A stretch of 64,000 nt of DNA from Oleiphilus sp. (GTDB lineage: Bacteria > Pseudomonadota > Gammaproteobacteria > Pseudomonadales > Oleiphilaceae). How positions within the stretch are numbered: position 1 is the stretch's first letter; each line of letters starts with the position of its first letter. The position numbers were made by a program, and so were the translations under genes. The notes under the pieces are model-generated. The model was not told the origin of the DNA. It saw nothing but the letters and a program-made list of their open reading frames with translations, and searched no databases. Positions 51,176 through 60,129 of the stretch are shown one piece after another. Where the stretch lies: the NCBI GenBank assembly GCA_006212045.1, contig PZPK01000001.1, positions 62,001-126,000 on the forward strand, given 5' to 3'.

Positions 51176-52621
51176 ATGGATACAATTATTCCGGTCATCA
51201 TGGCCGGCGGAAGCGGTACTCGACTTTGGCCCTTGTCCCGAAAAATGTACCCCAAGCAATTCTTGCCCCTGATGAGCGAACAGACAATGTTTCAGGAAAC
51301 ATTGGGCAGACTGTTTGACGAACATGCCGACACCCCGGCTGAGGCGCTCTCGTTTGGAGAGCCTATTATTGTCTGTAACGAGGAACACCGTTTCCTGGTC
51401 GCAGAGCAATTGCGCCGCACCAGTCTGACGGCGGCTTCCATACTGCTGGAACCCGTAGGCAGAAATACGGCTCCGGCAGTTGCACTGGCCGCGCTTGAAG
51501 CGAAGAATAACGCAAGCAAAAACGAAGAACCCCTATTGCTTGTATTGGCCGCAGACCACGTGATTCGCGATCGCCACGCCTTTCACAAGGCCATCAAAAT
51601 TGCGGCCAACGCGGCGTCTGACAACAAGCTTGCCACTTTTGGTATCGTGCCACGCACCCCGGAAACCGGCTACGGCTACATCAAGTCGGATGCCATCACC
51701 GGGGGCCTGGGCAAGGTCAGCCAGTTCGTTGAGAAACCCGACCAAAAGACAGCCCAGAGTTATCTCGACTCCGGCAATTATTACTGGAATAGCGGCATGT
51801 TTTTATTTAAGGCAAGCACCTATCTGGCAGAACTGGAACAGCATCGTCCCGACATTCTGAATGCCGTTAAAGCCAGCTATCGGGAAAGAGCAACCGACCT
51901 CGACTTTGTGCGTGTTGACCGTGAGGCTTTTGAGCGCTGCCCTGACGACTCCATAGACTACGCCGTGATGGAACATACCCAGGATGCCGTGATGACACCT
52001 CTGGACGCGGGCTGGAGCGATGTCGGATCATGGTCTTCGCTCTGGGAAGAGTCGGCGCAGGATGATCAGGGCAATGTTATACGTGGCGATGTGCTTACAC
52101 ATCAGTGCAAAGGCAACCTGCTGGTCAGCCAGAACAAGTTGATTGCAGCGGTCGGTATCGACAATCTGGTTGTTGTTGATACTCCGGACGCCGTCATGGT
52201 AAGCAGCAAGGAGCGCGTGCAGGAGATCAAGACCATCGTCAGGAAACTCGAACAGGATGAACGGCCAGAAGCCGTGTTTCATCGCGAAGTCGCGCGCCCG
52301 TGGGGAAGTTACGACTCCATCGACATTGGCGAACGTTTCCAGGTCAAGCGGATTACAGTCAAGCCCGGAGCCAAGCTGTCTTTGCAAATGCATCATCACC
52401 GTGCAGAGCACTGGATTGTTGTTTCAGGTACAGCACTGGTCACGATTGGTGAAGAGGAAAAACTGCTATCCGAAAACGAGTCGACCTATATTCCCATCGG
52501 GGTCACGCACCGCTTGGAGAACCCCGGGGTAGTACCTCTGGAAATGATTGAAGTCCAGAGTGGTAGCTATCTTGGGGAGGACGACATTGTGCGTTTTGAG
52601 GACAATTACGGACGCAGCTAG
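51176..52621 (+). CDS. manC: Mannose-1-phosphate guanylyltransferase / mannose-6-phosphate isomerase
   Basis: The 481-residue protein is a type II PMI-GMP: N-terminal nucleotidyltransferase PVIMAGGSGTRLWPLSRKMYP, FVEKPD and a C-terminal cupin (about 370-480, RPWGSYDSID, HHHRAEHWIVVSG). It makes GDP-mannose from mannose-1-phosphate and GTP and also interconverts mannose-6-phosphate and fructose-6-phosphate. It supplies GDP-mannose for gmd and fcl just upstream; a phosphomannomutase must come from elsewhere. Confidence 0.97.
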   Translation: MDTIIPVIMAGGSGTRLWPLSRKMYPKQFLPLMSEQTMFQETLGRLFDEHADTPAEALSFGEPIIVCNEEHRFLVAEQLRRTSLTAASILLEPVGRNTAPAVALAALEAKNNASKNEEPLLLVLAADHVIRDRHAFHKAIKIAANAASDNKLATFGIVPRTPETGYGYIKSDAITGGLGKVSQFVEKPDQKTAQSYLDSGNYYWNSGMFLFKASTYLAELEQHRPDILNAVKASYRERATDLDFVRVDREAFERCPDDSIDYAVMEHTQDAVMTPLDAGWSDVGSWSSLWEESAQDDQGNVIRGDVLTHQCKGNLLVSQNKLIAAVGIDNLVVVDTPDAVMVSSKERVQEIKTIVRKLEQDERPEAVFHREVARPWGSYDSIDIGERFQVKRITVKPGAKLSLQMHHHRAEHWIVVSGTALVTIGEEEKLLSENESTYIPIGVTHRLENPGVVPLEMIEVQSGSYLGEDDIVRFEDNYGRS

Positions 52622-52667
52622 CGGCTGGTTTAATCCAGACTTTCCACTTCGTTATTTGACCGGCCAT

Positions 52668-52697
52668 AAAAAAACGAGAGCAAATGCTCTCGTTTTT
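52668..52697. terminator. Bidirectional intrinsic terminator between manC and leuB
   Basis: AAAAACGAGAGC-AAAT-GCTCTCGTTTTT forms a stem with U tracts on both sides, 47 bases after manC and about 60 bases after the convergent leuB stop. It probably ends both transcripts. Confidence 0.88.
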
Positions 52698-52753
52698 CAG
52701 TTTCAGGCTGGAACACCGAGTTCGGCGCCGCCATTTGATTCAGCCAACGGTGC

Positions 52754-53857
52754 TCAAAGCAGTCCTTCCAGACTGGCAATCACCTTGTCACCAAACTCGC
52801 TGGTACTGAGAATTTCCACACCGGCCCCGGGCTTGGACAAATCGCCAGTAGAAAACCCTGCCTGGAACACACTCTGCATGGCAGTCCAGACCGCTTTGGC
52901 TTCTGCTTCCATACCGAAACTCATGTCCAGCATCAAGGCCACTGAACCAATCATTGAATATGGATTCGCGAGGTTTTTACCTGCAATATCCGGCGCTGAC
53001 CCGTGCGAGGGCTCATAGTAGGCCTTGTCCGGTCCCATGCAGGCTGAAGGCATTAGCCCCAACGAACCCAGTATCCCGCCACCCTGGTCACTCAGTATGT
53101 CACCAAACATGTTTTCCATGACCATGACATCAAACTGACCGGGATTGAGACACAAGTGAGTCGCCGCGGCATCAACCAGCATATGTACTACCTGGACTTC
53201 AGGATAATCTTTGGCAACCTCTTCCAGCACCTCATTCCAAAGCACCGAAGAAATCAGCACATTGCTCTTGTGAATATTGTGCAAAACTTTTTTGCGCTTC
53301 ATCGCCTCCTTAAAAGCAACTTCAAGAATCTGGCGAATCTGCTTGTCGTCATAATCCAGCGTTTCCTTGACATAACGCGTGCCATCTTCTTTTTCACCGC
53401 GCTCTTTACCCCCGAAATATAACCCGCCGATCAGCTCACGGATCAGCATGATATCAATGCCCTCTCCTACCACTTCCTGTTTTAGAGGAGAAAAATGGGC
53501 CATGCCTTTTGGCAACGAAATGGGGCGAAAGTTTGCGTAGGTATTCAGGCGCCGCCTCATCGGCAACAGCGCACCTCGTTCGGGCCGCTCTTCTACCGGA
53601 ATTTTTTCAGATTCCTCATGACTCAGGCCGATCGGCCCTTTCAGGATCGCATCCGCCTCGTCACAGATTTTGATAGTCGCTTCGGGGAATGACTTACCAA
53701 CCGAAAAATAGGCACTGGCTCCAAACTCCGCTTCTTTGCAGTCAAATACGACATCTCTTTTGGTTTCGATCAGTCGCAGCACTCTGAGTGCCTGCTCGGT
53801 AATTTCCGGTCCGATACCGTCGCCGGCGAGTACGGCGATTGTGTAGGTTTGCGTCAT
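52754..53857 (-). CDS. leuB: 3-isopropylmalate dehydrogenase
   Basis: The 367-residue protein is an isocitrate/isopropylmalate dehydrogenase with the LeuB-typical VLAGDGIGPEITEQAL, ERGALLPMRRRLNTYAN and DILSDQGGGILGSLGLMPSAC. It oxidises and decarboxylates 3-isopropylmalate in leucine biosynthesis with NAD+. A sound sigma-70 promoter lies 30 bases upstream of the ATG. leuCD are not adjacent. The strong terminator at 52668-52697 lies downstream. Confidence 0.97.
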   Translation of the reverse strand: MTQTYTIAVLAGDGIGPEITEQALRVLRLIETKRDVVFDCKEAEFGASAYFSVGKSFPEATIKICDEADAILKGPIGLSHEESEKIPVEERPERGALLPMRRRLNTYANFRPISLPKGMAHFSPLKQEVVGEGIDIMLIRELIGGLYFGGKERGEKEDGTRYVKETLDYDDKQIRQILEVAFKEAMKRKKVLHNIHKSNVLISSVLWNEVLEEVAKDYPEVQVVHMLVDAAATHLCLNPGQFDVMVMENMFGDILSDQGGGILGSLGLMPSACMGPDKAYYEPSHGSAPDIAGKNLANPYSMIGSVALMLDMSFGMEAEAKAVWTAMQSVFQAGFSTGDLSKPGAGVEILSTSEFGDKVIASLEGLL

Positions 53858-53888
53858 TTATATATTCCTGATTAGCAAATGCGCGCGT

Positions 53889-53917
53889 ATTGTAATGAGC
53901 ACTTCGAAGCGTGGCAA
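53889..53917 (-). promoter_or_regulatory. Sigma-70 promoter of leuB
   Basis: On the minus strand TTGCCA (53912-53917) and TACAAT (53889-53894) are separated by exactly 17 bases, putting the start of transcription near 53882. The mRNA would have a leader of about 24 bases before the leuB ATG at 53857, too short for a leader-peptide attenuator. Confidence 0.72.
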
Positions 53918-54150
53918 ATATGCTTGTACGGATAGTGCACCCAGAAATGCAACGGCCTGGCGCAGAATTGGCCACTGCCCCCGCCGCGAACGCTGAATTA
54001 GGTTGACGGAGGCCTCACCTTTCGGTAACGTGCGCGGTCCCGGAACGCACTACAATATGCGTAGTTGAACGCTCGGGGCCAAACCCTGCTGTCTCGCAGC
54101 GTTTCCCCCAACGTCATCAAATGTCTTGGCTTTTTTGAGAATTACTGGCA

Positions 54151-54927
54151 ATGGCTTACGAAAACATCCTTTATGAAGTAAAAGGACCGCTCGGGTTAAT
54201 CACCCTTAATCGTCCGGAAAAACACAATGCGGTTTCGCTGGCGACTCTGGACGAGCTGCATGACGCACTGGGCCGGGCCGAAATGGATGACAATGTACGT
54301 GTGATCGGTTTAACGGGCGCAGGTAAAAAGTCCTTTGCTTCCGGTTCTGACCTGAATGAAGTCGAACACCGAGATATCCGTAAAGCCCTGGAGCCGATCG
54401 TTCAGGGATTTGCTGAACGCATGGAACGTGGAGATAAGCCAACGATCGCCGCTATCAATGGTTATTGCATGGGCGGCGGACTTGAATTGGCTTTGGGTTG
54501 CGACATTCGCATTGGCACGACCAACTCGCAATATGCCACACCTGAGGGCAAACTGGGCATTATCCCTGGCGGAGGTGCAACCCAGCGATTACCCCGTATT
54601 GTGGGTAAAGCCTGGGGCATGGAAATGCTGTTGATGGGAGAGACCATCGACGCAAACCGGGCCTATCAGATCGGATTGATTACGCGGCTGGTAGAACCGG
54701 AAGAACTGATGCCGACACTGGAAAAAATGTCAGAGCATATTGCCGGGTTTGCACCACTTGTGCCGCAATTCATGAAATCCATGGTGAATTACGGTCTGGA
54801 AGCAGGTCAGCACTCGGGCCTGGCACTGGAGAAGTTTGCACAGGCTGCTCTGTGCGAAACTGCGGATAAAAAGGAAGGACTGCGGGCCTTCCTTGAAAAA
54901 CGCCCTCCCAACTGGTCCGGACGCTAG
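54151..54927 (+). CDS. Enoyl-CoA hydratase (crotonase family)
   Basis: The 258-residue protein has FASGSDLNEVEH and CMGGGLELALGCDIRIG, then GKLGIIPGGGATQRLPRIVG, typical of short-chain enoyl-CoA hydratases. Both active-site Glu positions seem to be preserved (around ATPEGKLGIIPGG). It stands alone between convergent or divergent neighbours, so its pathway is not evident; fatty-acid or amino-acid beta-oxidation is likely. It is the third crotonase-fold gene in the window. Confidence 0.88.
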   Translation: MAYENILYEVKGPLGLITLNRPEKHNAVSLATLDELHDALGRAEMDDNVRVIGLTGAGKKSFASGSDLNEVEHRDIRKALEPIVQGFAERMERGDKPTIAAINGYCMGGGLELALGCDIRIGTTNSQYATPEGKLGIIPGGGATQRLPRIVGKAWGMEMLLMGETIDANRAYQIGLITRLVEPEELMPTLEKMSEHIAGFAPLVPQFMKSMVNYGLEAGQHSGLALEKFAQAALCETADKKEGLRAFLEKRPPNWSGR

Positions 54928-55015
54928 AACCCGCCGTCCCCCGGTCAAATCCCACACTCACGAAAAAACGGCGAACCAGGGGAAATTTACCATTCAGCCA
55001 AGTCTGCCCCGAACA

Positions 55016-56338
55016 CTAATTGACCGTTAAAGCAACCGGATCCGACTTGGGCCCCTCGACACCGTCGGTGGTTACCGTGCTAATCGCATAGTAGTAGGTA
55101 CCTTCCGGCAAAATATCCGAATAATTGACCTGCATGGGATCATCCAGCACGATGACCGTCGTCAAATTACTTTCACTGATGCCCGAGTATATTTTGTAGC
55201 CGCTAATTTCACTGAGTGTCAAGGCCGAACCGTCTTCTCGTTGCGTTGGTATTTCCCAGCTCAGGCTCACCTCTCGCTCAGTGGCCCCATCTGGTAACGG
55301 TTTGTCAAAGGGATCATTCGGTAACGTTCCCGCCAGGTACTCCTGCAGGTTGCTAACGCCATCCAGATCAAAGTCCATTGCAGCGTCGCTGCTATCCAGG
55401 ACTGACAAGCCATAAGCCACTTCATATCCGTCCGGTATCCCGTCACTGTCGGTATCCGAGCTGTTGGGATTGGTCAGCAACAGATACTCATCATAGTTGG
55501 TCAGGGCATCGTCATCTGTATCAGCCAATGCGTCCGCTATATCATTGGGGTCCGTGCCCGCCAGCTGTTCATAGAAATCAGGCAAGCCATCGTTATCCTG
55601 ATCCGGCATCGGGTAACTCGCGTCATATGCCAGCAGGTTCATGCCCGAACTGTACCCAGCATGATATCCTGTCGCATATACACTCCCAGGATCGACTGTT
55701 GGCGGTGCAGGTTCGCTTGCGGAAGGACCGGCATAGGCGACCATGTCGTCGCTGGAAAGACTCGTGAAAAGTGGCGCACCACCCAGTGCCTCCAAAGCCC
55801 ATTCCACAGCCAGGTAGTCTGCATCCAGATTTTCCTTGTGCAGAATTTCAATGAAATAGTTGCTGCCCTGCTCCAAACTGACGGCTTGCGATGTCTGTGT
55901 CTTGAATCTGTCCCAAACCTTGTAACCGGTAGGTTTGTTGGAAAATGCCAGCAAGCGCTTGTTGAAAGGCGTGTCATCCCGGGAAAGCCAGAGTTCTGCA
56001 CTTTCATCAGCGCTAATGCGGAAAATATAGTCACCGCTCACTGGAACCTGAAGCAGGCCGGTTATTCTTCGGCCATATTTGTCACCAGCCACATCAGGAA
56101 AGTCAATCTCGGTAAATGCCTGCGCACTGCTTGCCTGTTCAGGAAATCTTGTGTGGCGCGTCAATGAGCGGACAGCCCTTCCCCCAATATTGTTCCAGAC
56201 TTCTATTACTGCGGGATCGCCGGTGCCAGATGCGGTAGGCGGCAAGCCGGAAGGATCCAGAACAGGTTCCTCTTTCTTCATGGATGCACAGGCCGATAGC
56301 GTGCCAATGATTAACATGATCATGCATCTTCTCAACAT
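55016..56338 (-). CDS. Lipoprotein with PA14, calcium-type repeats and a fibronectin-like domain
   Basis: The 440-residue protein has a type II signal peptide (LSAC, Cys17). Residues about 40-190 form a PA14 domain (TGLLQVPVSGDYIFRISADE, AELWLSRDD). About 233-345 hold thrombospondin type-3/EF-like Asp-rich repeats such as DQDNDGLPDFYEQLAGTDP and DTDSDGIPDGYEVAYG. The C-terminal 90 residues look like a fibronectin III domain (SLSWEIPTQREDGSAL, YYYAISTVTTDG). It is probably an outer-membrane or surface lipoprotein that binds carbohydrate and calcium. No catalytic domain is visible. Confidence 0.85.
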   Translation of the reverse strand: MLRRCMIMLIIGTLSACASMKKEEPVLDPSGLPPTASGTGDPAVIEVWNNIGGRAVRSLTRHTRFPEQASSAQAFTEIDFPDVAGDKYGRRITGLLQVPVSGDYIFRISADESAELWLSRDDTPFNKRLLAFSNKPTGYKVWDRFKTQTSQAVSLEQGSNYFIEILHKENLDADYLAVEWALEALGGAPLFTSLSSDDMVAYAGPSASEPAPPTVDPGSVYATGYHAGYSSGMNLLAYDASYPMPDQDNDGLPDFYEQLAGTDPNDIADALADTDDDALTNYDEYLLLTNPNSSDTDSDGIPDGYEVAYGLSVLDSSDAAMDFDLDGVSNLQEYLAGTLPNDPFDKPLPDGATEREVSLSWEIPTQREDGSALTLSEISGYKIYSGISESNLTTVIVLDDPMQVNYSDILPEGTYYYAISTVTTDGVEGPKSDPVALTVN

Positions 56339-56765
56339 GGGAACTTACCTCGCGACGAACTTTCTGACCCTTAGTATTTGCCATAAACGCACAATTTGCG
56401 CACATTTTTTATACGTTTTTGTTCTAACTCTTCTTCGTCTCACTTAATAGCGTTCACACGCAGTCCATTGAAATCATTGGCTCCTTTCACTTAGCTTAAG
56501 AATATCCTGTCTCTAGCATCCTGACTTTATAAATCACCTTAACAATAGATACAGAATGAAACATTCGGGGGTAACAAATATTTACAGAAGGAAGAACCCG
56601 GGCCCTTATGTAGCCGGGCAATGTCACACAGCCGCATTTTTTTCACCCTTATATTAAAGCTGGTGATCTAGACAATTAATAAAATAAACTTCATCAATAG
56701 CATAGTTTGCGTATGCTGCGCAGCATGTTTTACTTTTACCTACTCGAGTTCGCCAACTTTCTCCT
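56339..56765. other. AT-rich intergenic region between PA14 lipoprotein and phosphatase
   Basis: This 427-base divergent region is one of the most AT-rich in the window. A perfect 14-base palindrome ATGCTGCGCAGCAT (56713-56726) lies 40 bases before the phosphatase start, between a TTGCGT (56707-56712) and a TTACTT that are 17 bases apart, like an operator inside a promoter. Nothing else that I can support is present. Confidence 0.45.
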
Positions 56766-57437
56766 ATGAGCAATTTACTATTGGTTCGCCACGGCCAGGC
56801 ATCATTTGGCCATCAGAATTACGACCAACTCTCCGAATTGGGCCGTCGTCAGTCCCGATGGCTTGGTGAGTATCTACGCGATACAGAGTTGGCACCGGAG
56901 CTGATTCTTCGCGGCGATCTGGAGCGCCACAAGCAAACAGCCGAAATGCTTCAGGAAGGCCTAGGACAGTCTGTCGAAACCATTGAACTGCCCCTTTGGA
57001 ACGAATTCGACTTTAAAGCAATCGCATATGCCTATCTGGCTGAACATCCCGACAAGGCACCGCAAAGCAATGATACGCGAACGTTTTTTGCCCTGCTTAA
57101 ACAAGCTTTGCTGTCCTGGTCCGACGGAACGCTCAAGCATGAGACACCCGAATCCTGGCAAGCCTTTGACCATCGTATTTCGAAGGCGCTTGACGAGACC
57201 TGCCAACATACCGACCTGAGCAGAGTATTGGTGGTCAGTTCCGGAGGTGCTATTTCCATGGCCATCGGCAAAATTCTGCAGCTTTCGGCCAGCAGCGTTA
57301 TCGACCTCAACCTGCAAACCCGAAATACGGGCCTCAGCGAAGTCTTCTTCAATACACGTCACCGTTACCTGACGTCATTCAATCATTTGCCGCACATGAA
57401 CCGGGCGGATCGCCTAGCGTCTGTCACCTCGGCATGA
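56766..57437 (+). CDS. Histidine phosphatase family protein (phosphoglycerate mutase-like)
   Basis: The 223-residue protein begins with MSNLLLVRHGQASFG, the RHG phosphatase core, and has ILRGDLERHKQTAEML and VVSSGGAISMAIG for the second catalytic His region. Here the GHG-type His is replaced in SSGGAI, so assignment of the second His is uncertain. The superfamily contains phosphoglycerate mutases and broad phosphatases. The substrate is not known. It precedes a PPi-type phosphofructokinase by 146 bases. Confidence 0.85.
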   Translation: MSNLLLVRHGQASFGHQNYDQLSELGRRQSRWLGEYLRDTELAPELILRGDLERHKQTAEMLQEGLGQSVETIELPLWNEFDFKAIAYAYLAEHPDKAPQSNDTRTFFALLKQALLSWSDGTLKHETPESWQAFDHRISKALDETCQHTDLSRVLVVSSGGAISMAIGKILQLSASSVIDLNLQTRNTGLSEVFFNTRHRYLTSFNHLPHMNRADRLASVTSA

Positions 57438-57495
57438 TACGAGCACTACCTTTCTGACTCACCCTCTTACGGGCAATTTCTCCGGAATTGCTGCC

Positions 57496-57548
57496 ATGAA
57501 ACTTTCATAAAAATAAGTATAATGCGCCGCAAACATCGGTAACCGATG
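57496..57548 (+). promoter_or_regulatory. Promoter region of the phosphofructokinase gene with two palindromes
   Basis: TATAAT at 57519-57524 is a consensus -10. The -35 position (57496-57501) reads ATGAAA, poor, and is part of the palindrome ATGAAA-C-TTTCAT (57496-57508). A perfect 15-base palindrome CATCGGT-A-ACCGATG (57534-57548) lies across the expected transcription start at about 57531. The arrangement fits a regulated promoter with an activator site at -35 and a repressor site at +1. Confidence 0.6.
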
Positions 57549-57583
57549 CCATTAACTCGTCAACACGTTCAAGGTGCTCATCA

Positions 57584-58855
57584 ATGTCCGTAAAAAACGC
57601 GTTCTACGCGCAGTCCGGAGGCGTAACCTCCGTCATCAATGCTTCAGCTTGCGGTGTAATTGAAACTGCAAGACAGCACAGCGACAAAATAGGGAAAGTC
57701 TTTGCCGGCCGAAACGGTATCATCGGCGCGTTGCGTGAGGAGCTGATCGACACCAGCCTGGAAAGCCCTGAGGATATCGCGGCCCTTAAGCACACGCCCA
57801 GCGGTGCATTTGGCTCCTGCCGTTACAAGCTTAAGAATCTGGAAGAAAATAAAAGAGAATACGAGCGCCTGATCGAGGTGTTTCGAGCGCACGATATCGG
57901 TTATTTCTTTTACAACGGCGGTGGTGACTCTCAGGATACCGCATACAAGGTGTCCCAGCTAAGCGAAAAGATGGGCTATCCGATCACCTGTATCGGAGTT
58001 CCCAAAACCGTTGACAACGATCTGCCTTTCACCGACTGCTGCCCGGGCTTTGGTTCTGTCGCCAAGTATGTTGCGATTTCCACCAGGGAAGCCGCGCTCG
58101 ACATCGCTTCCATGTGTGAGTCATCTACCAAAGTATTTATACTCGAAGTCATGGGACGACATGCCGGCTGGATCGCAGCCTCAGGTGGTCTGGCTGGCCA
58201 AAGCAGCGATGAAGCCCCGCACATCATTCTGTTTCCTGAGGTCCCTTTTGATCGGGAAAAGTTTTTGGCGCGCGTGGAAGACTGCGTTAAACGCTTTGGC
58301 TACTGCGTCGTCGTGGCATCTGAAGGAACCCAGTATGAACACGGACGCTTCGTCGCCGATGCGGGCTCAAAAGATGCTTTTGGACACACGCAGCTAGGTG
58401 GTGTAGCGCCGACCCTCGCAAACATGGTGAAACAGGCACTTGGCTACAAGTACCACTGGGCGGTTTCGGATTATTTGCAACGTGCTGCACGCCATATCGC
58501 TTCTGCAACCGATGTTGATCAGGCATATGCAATGGGGAAAGCGGCTGTCGAGTTTGCGCTGAATGGCAAGAATGCGGTGATGCCGATTATCGTTCGGGAA
58601 CAGTCTGTGCCCTATCGCTGGACAATCGGCGAGGCGCCGTTAAGCCAGGTAGCAAATCAGGAGAAAAAGATGCCCATCCATTATATTACGGATGATGGTT
58701 TTGGCATTACGGCCGAATGCCGCGAGTACCTTTCGCCACTGATTCAAGGCGAAGACTACCCGCCCTTCGACGATCTGGGTATGCCCAAATATGTTCAACT
58801 GGGCAACCACCTCGTAGACAAAAAACTAAAGGCAGATTTCGACCTGCAACTCTGA
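57584..58855 (+). CDS. pfp: 6-phosphofructokinase, pyrophosphate-dependent type
   Basis: The 423-residue protein is a group II phosphofructokinase. The nucleotide-site motif is GGGDS at 112-116 with Asp115, and the catalytic PKTVDND at 140-146 has Lys141; both are the pyrophosphate-type replacements for Gly in ATP-dependent PFK. MGRHAGWIAA and GTQYEHGRF are also present. It would interconvert fructose-6-phosphate and fructose-1,6-bisphosphate reversibly with PPi. The promoter carries two palindromes. No gene with an obvious link lies next to it. Confidence 0.92.
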   Translation: MSVKNAFYAQSGGVTSVINASACGVIETARQHSDKIGKVFAGRNGIIGALREELIDTSLESPEDIAALKHTPSGAFGSCRYKLKNLEENKREYERLIEVFRAHDIGYFFYNGGGDSQDTAYKVSQLSEKMGYPITCIGVPKTVDNDLPFTDCCPGFGSVAKYVAISTREAALDIASMCESSTKVFILEVMGRHAGWIAASGGLAGQSSDEAPHIILFPEVPFDREKFLARVEDCVKRFGYCVVVASEGTQYEHGRFVADAGSKDAFGHTQLGGVAPTLANMVKQALGYKYHWAVSDYLQRAARHIASATDVDQAYAMGKAAVEFALNGKNAVMPIIVREQSVPYRWTIGEAPLSQVANQEKKMPIHYITDDGFGITAECREYLSPLIQGEDYPPFDDLGMPKYVQLGNHLVDKKLKADFDLQL

Positions 58856-58869
58856 TAAGCCAGACCTTT

Positions 58870-58899
58870 CCGGCCGTGTTCGTTACCAAGCACGGCCGG
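58870..58899. terminator. GC-rich hairpin between convergent pfp and GST genes
   Basis: A perfect 9-bp stem CCGGCCGTG / CACGGCCGG with a 12-base loop lies in the 51-base gap between the convergent genes, and CTGATA / TATCAG flank it. There is no clear U tract in either direction, so it may work as a barrier or rho-assisted terminator. Confidence 0.5.
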
Positions 58900-58906
58900 T
58901 ATCAGA

Positions 58907-59539
58907 CTAAGCGCCTTTGGCCGCCTGTTCTTTTGCTCTGGCAGCCGCCAGTGCTGGCCGCACTCCCAGACGACCAATATAGGCTTGCAGATTTTCCTGG
59001 GCGATATCCTGCTTGAAAGCCATTCCCCAAAACAAGGTATGCGCCAGCAATATATCTGCAGCAGTGAAATGCTCCCCAAGAATAAAACTTTGCTCTCCCA
59101 GACCACGACTTAACAGGTCCAGTGCCCTCTGGAATTCCCATTGCGCTGTCGGAATAATGGCTTCGCACCTTTGCGCTTTGGGCAACGCAAACTTGTTTTT
59201 GCCGATCGTCCAAAGTGGCTGTTCCAATTCAGCAATCGCGAAGTTACACCATTGGTCATATTGCGCACGACGGAAGGGACTGGCATCCGGTACCAATTCC
59301 CTTTCCGGCTTTAGCGCAGCCACAAAATTGATAATTGCCGCAGACTCTGTCAAATAGGCACCATCGGCTTTCAAGGCGGGCACCTTGCCTGCCGGGTTGA
59401 TATCCAGGTAAGCCGGCGACTGAGACTCGCCCTTACTCAGATCAATTAACTGATAATCATAATCCAGTCCCATTTCCTCCAGCATCCAGGTAACGCGCAG
59501 GGTTCGCGTATTGGGAAAACCGTAGACGGTCAAATGCAT
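58907..59539 (-). CDS. Glutathione S-transferase family protein
   Basis: The 210-residue protein has a thioredoxin-like N-terminal domain (VYGFPNTRTLRVTWMLEEMG, NPAGKVPALKADGAYLTESAAI with the cis-Pro and Glu-Ser glutathione-binding residues) and an all-helical C-terminal domain (FILGEHFTAADILLAHTLFW). It conjugates or reduces small molecules with glutathione; the substrate is unknown. Expression direction is convergent with the phosphofructokinase gene. Confidence 0.9.
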   Translation of the reverse strand: MHLTVYGFPNTRTLRVTWMLEEMGLDYDYQLIDLSKGESQSPAYLDINPAGKVPALKADGAYLTESAAIINFVAALKPERELVPDASPFRRAQYDQWCNFAIAELEQPLWTIGKNKFALPKAQRCEAIIPTAQWEFQRALDLLSRGLGEQSFILGEHFTAADILLAHTLFWGMAFKQDIAQENLQAYIGRLGVRPALAAARAKEQAAKGA

Positions 59540-59803
59540 AACTTGTTCCTGTCTTATTGTTATTTACAAATACATAGCTTCATTTCATTGATGCCTGCAC
59601 CCGCTTCACCAGAGCTTTGTGATTCCATTCGCAGCCCCTCAAAAAGGTAGAGATTAAACTGTTATACACGTTTTGCACACCGTTTCTGCTGTCGACACAC
59701 ACCGGAACGCTAAGCCGGAAACCAGAAACGAGCTGCCAAGGCAATAAACCGCTATACTTTCCCTTCCGAAAAGCCTTTAGCCAATGAGACAGGAAAACCC
59801 AAA

Positions 59804-60118
59804 ATGAGCTTTGAGCATATGAATGGAAAGCAACTCGCTGACCTGATCAAAGACCCAAGCAAGGCTCTCACACTGGTAGATATTCGCGACCGTCAGTCCT
59901 TCGACTCCGGACACATTGAGGGCGCGTTTCACGTCGATAACAGCAGCCTGCCAGACTTCTTGCGACAGGCGGATAAACTGAAACCACTCGTAGTCTATTG
60001 CTATCACGGCAACAGCAGTCAAGGCGCAGCAGACTATTTCAATGAGATGGGTTTTCATGAGGTTTACAGCCTCGATGGCGGCTATGAAGACTGGAAACAA
60101 GGCACCGAGACAATCTAA
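59804..60118 (+). CDS. glpE: Thiosulfate sulfurtransferase GlpE (single-domain rhodanese)
   Basis: The 104-residue protein is a single rhodanese domain with TLVDIRDRQSFDSGHIEGA and the active loop CYHGNSSQG, catalytic Cys66. GlpE transfers a sulfane sulfur from thiosulfate to cyanide or thioredoxin. Length and active-site position agree with E. coli GlpE. The ATG has no strong ribosome site. It precedes the aminopeptidase gene by 11 bases, suggesting joint transcription. Confidence 0.93.
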   Translation: MSFEHMNGKQLADLIKDPSKALTLVDIRDRQSFDSGHIEGAFHVDNSSLPDFLRQADKLKPLVVYCYHGNSSQGAADYFNEMGFHEVYSLDGGYEDWKQGTETI

Positions 60119-60129
60119 GGATTTTTTAA

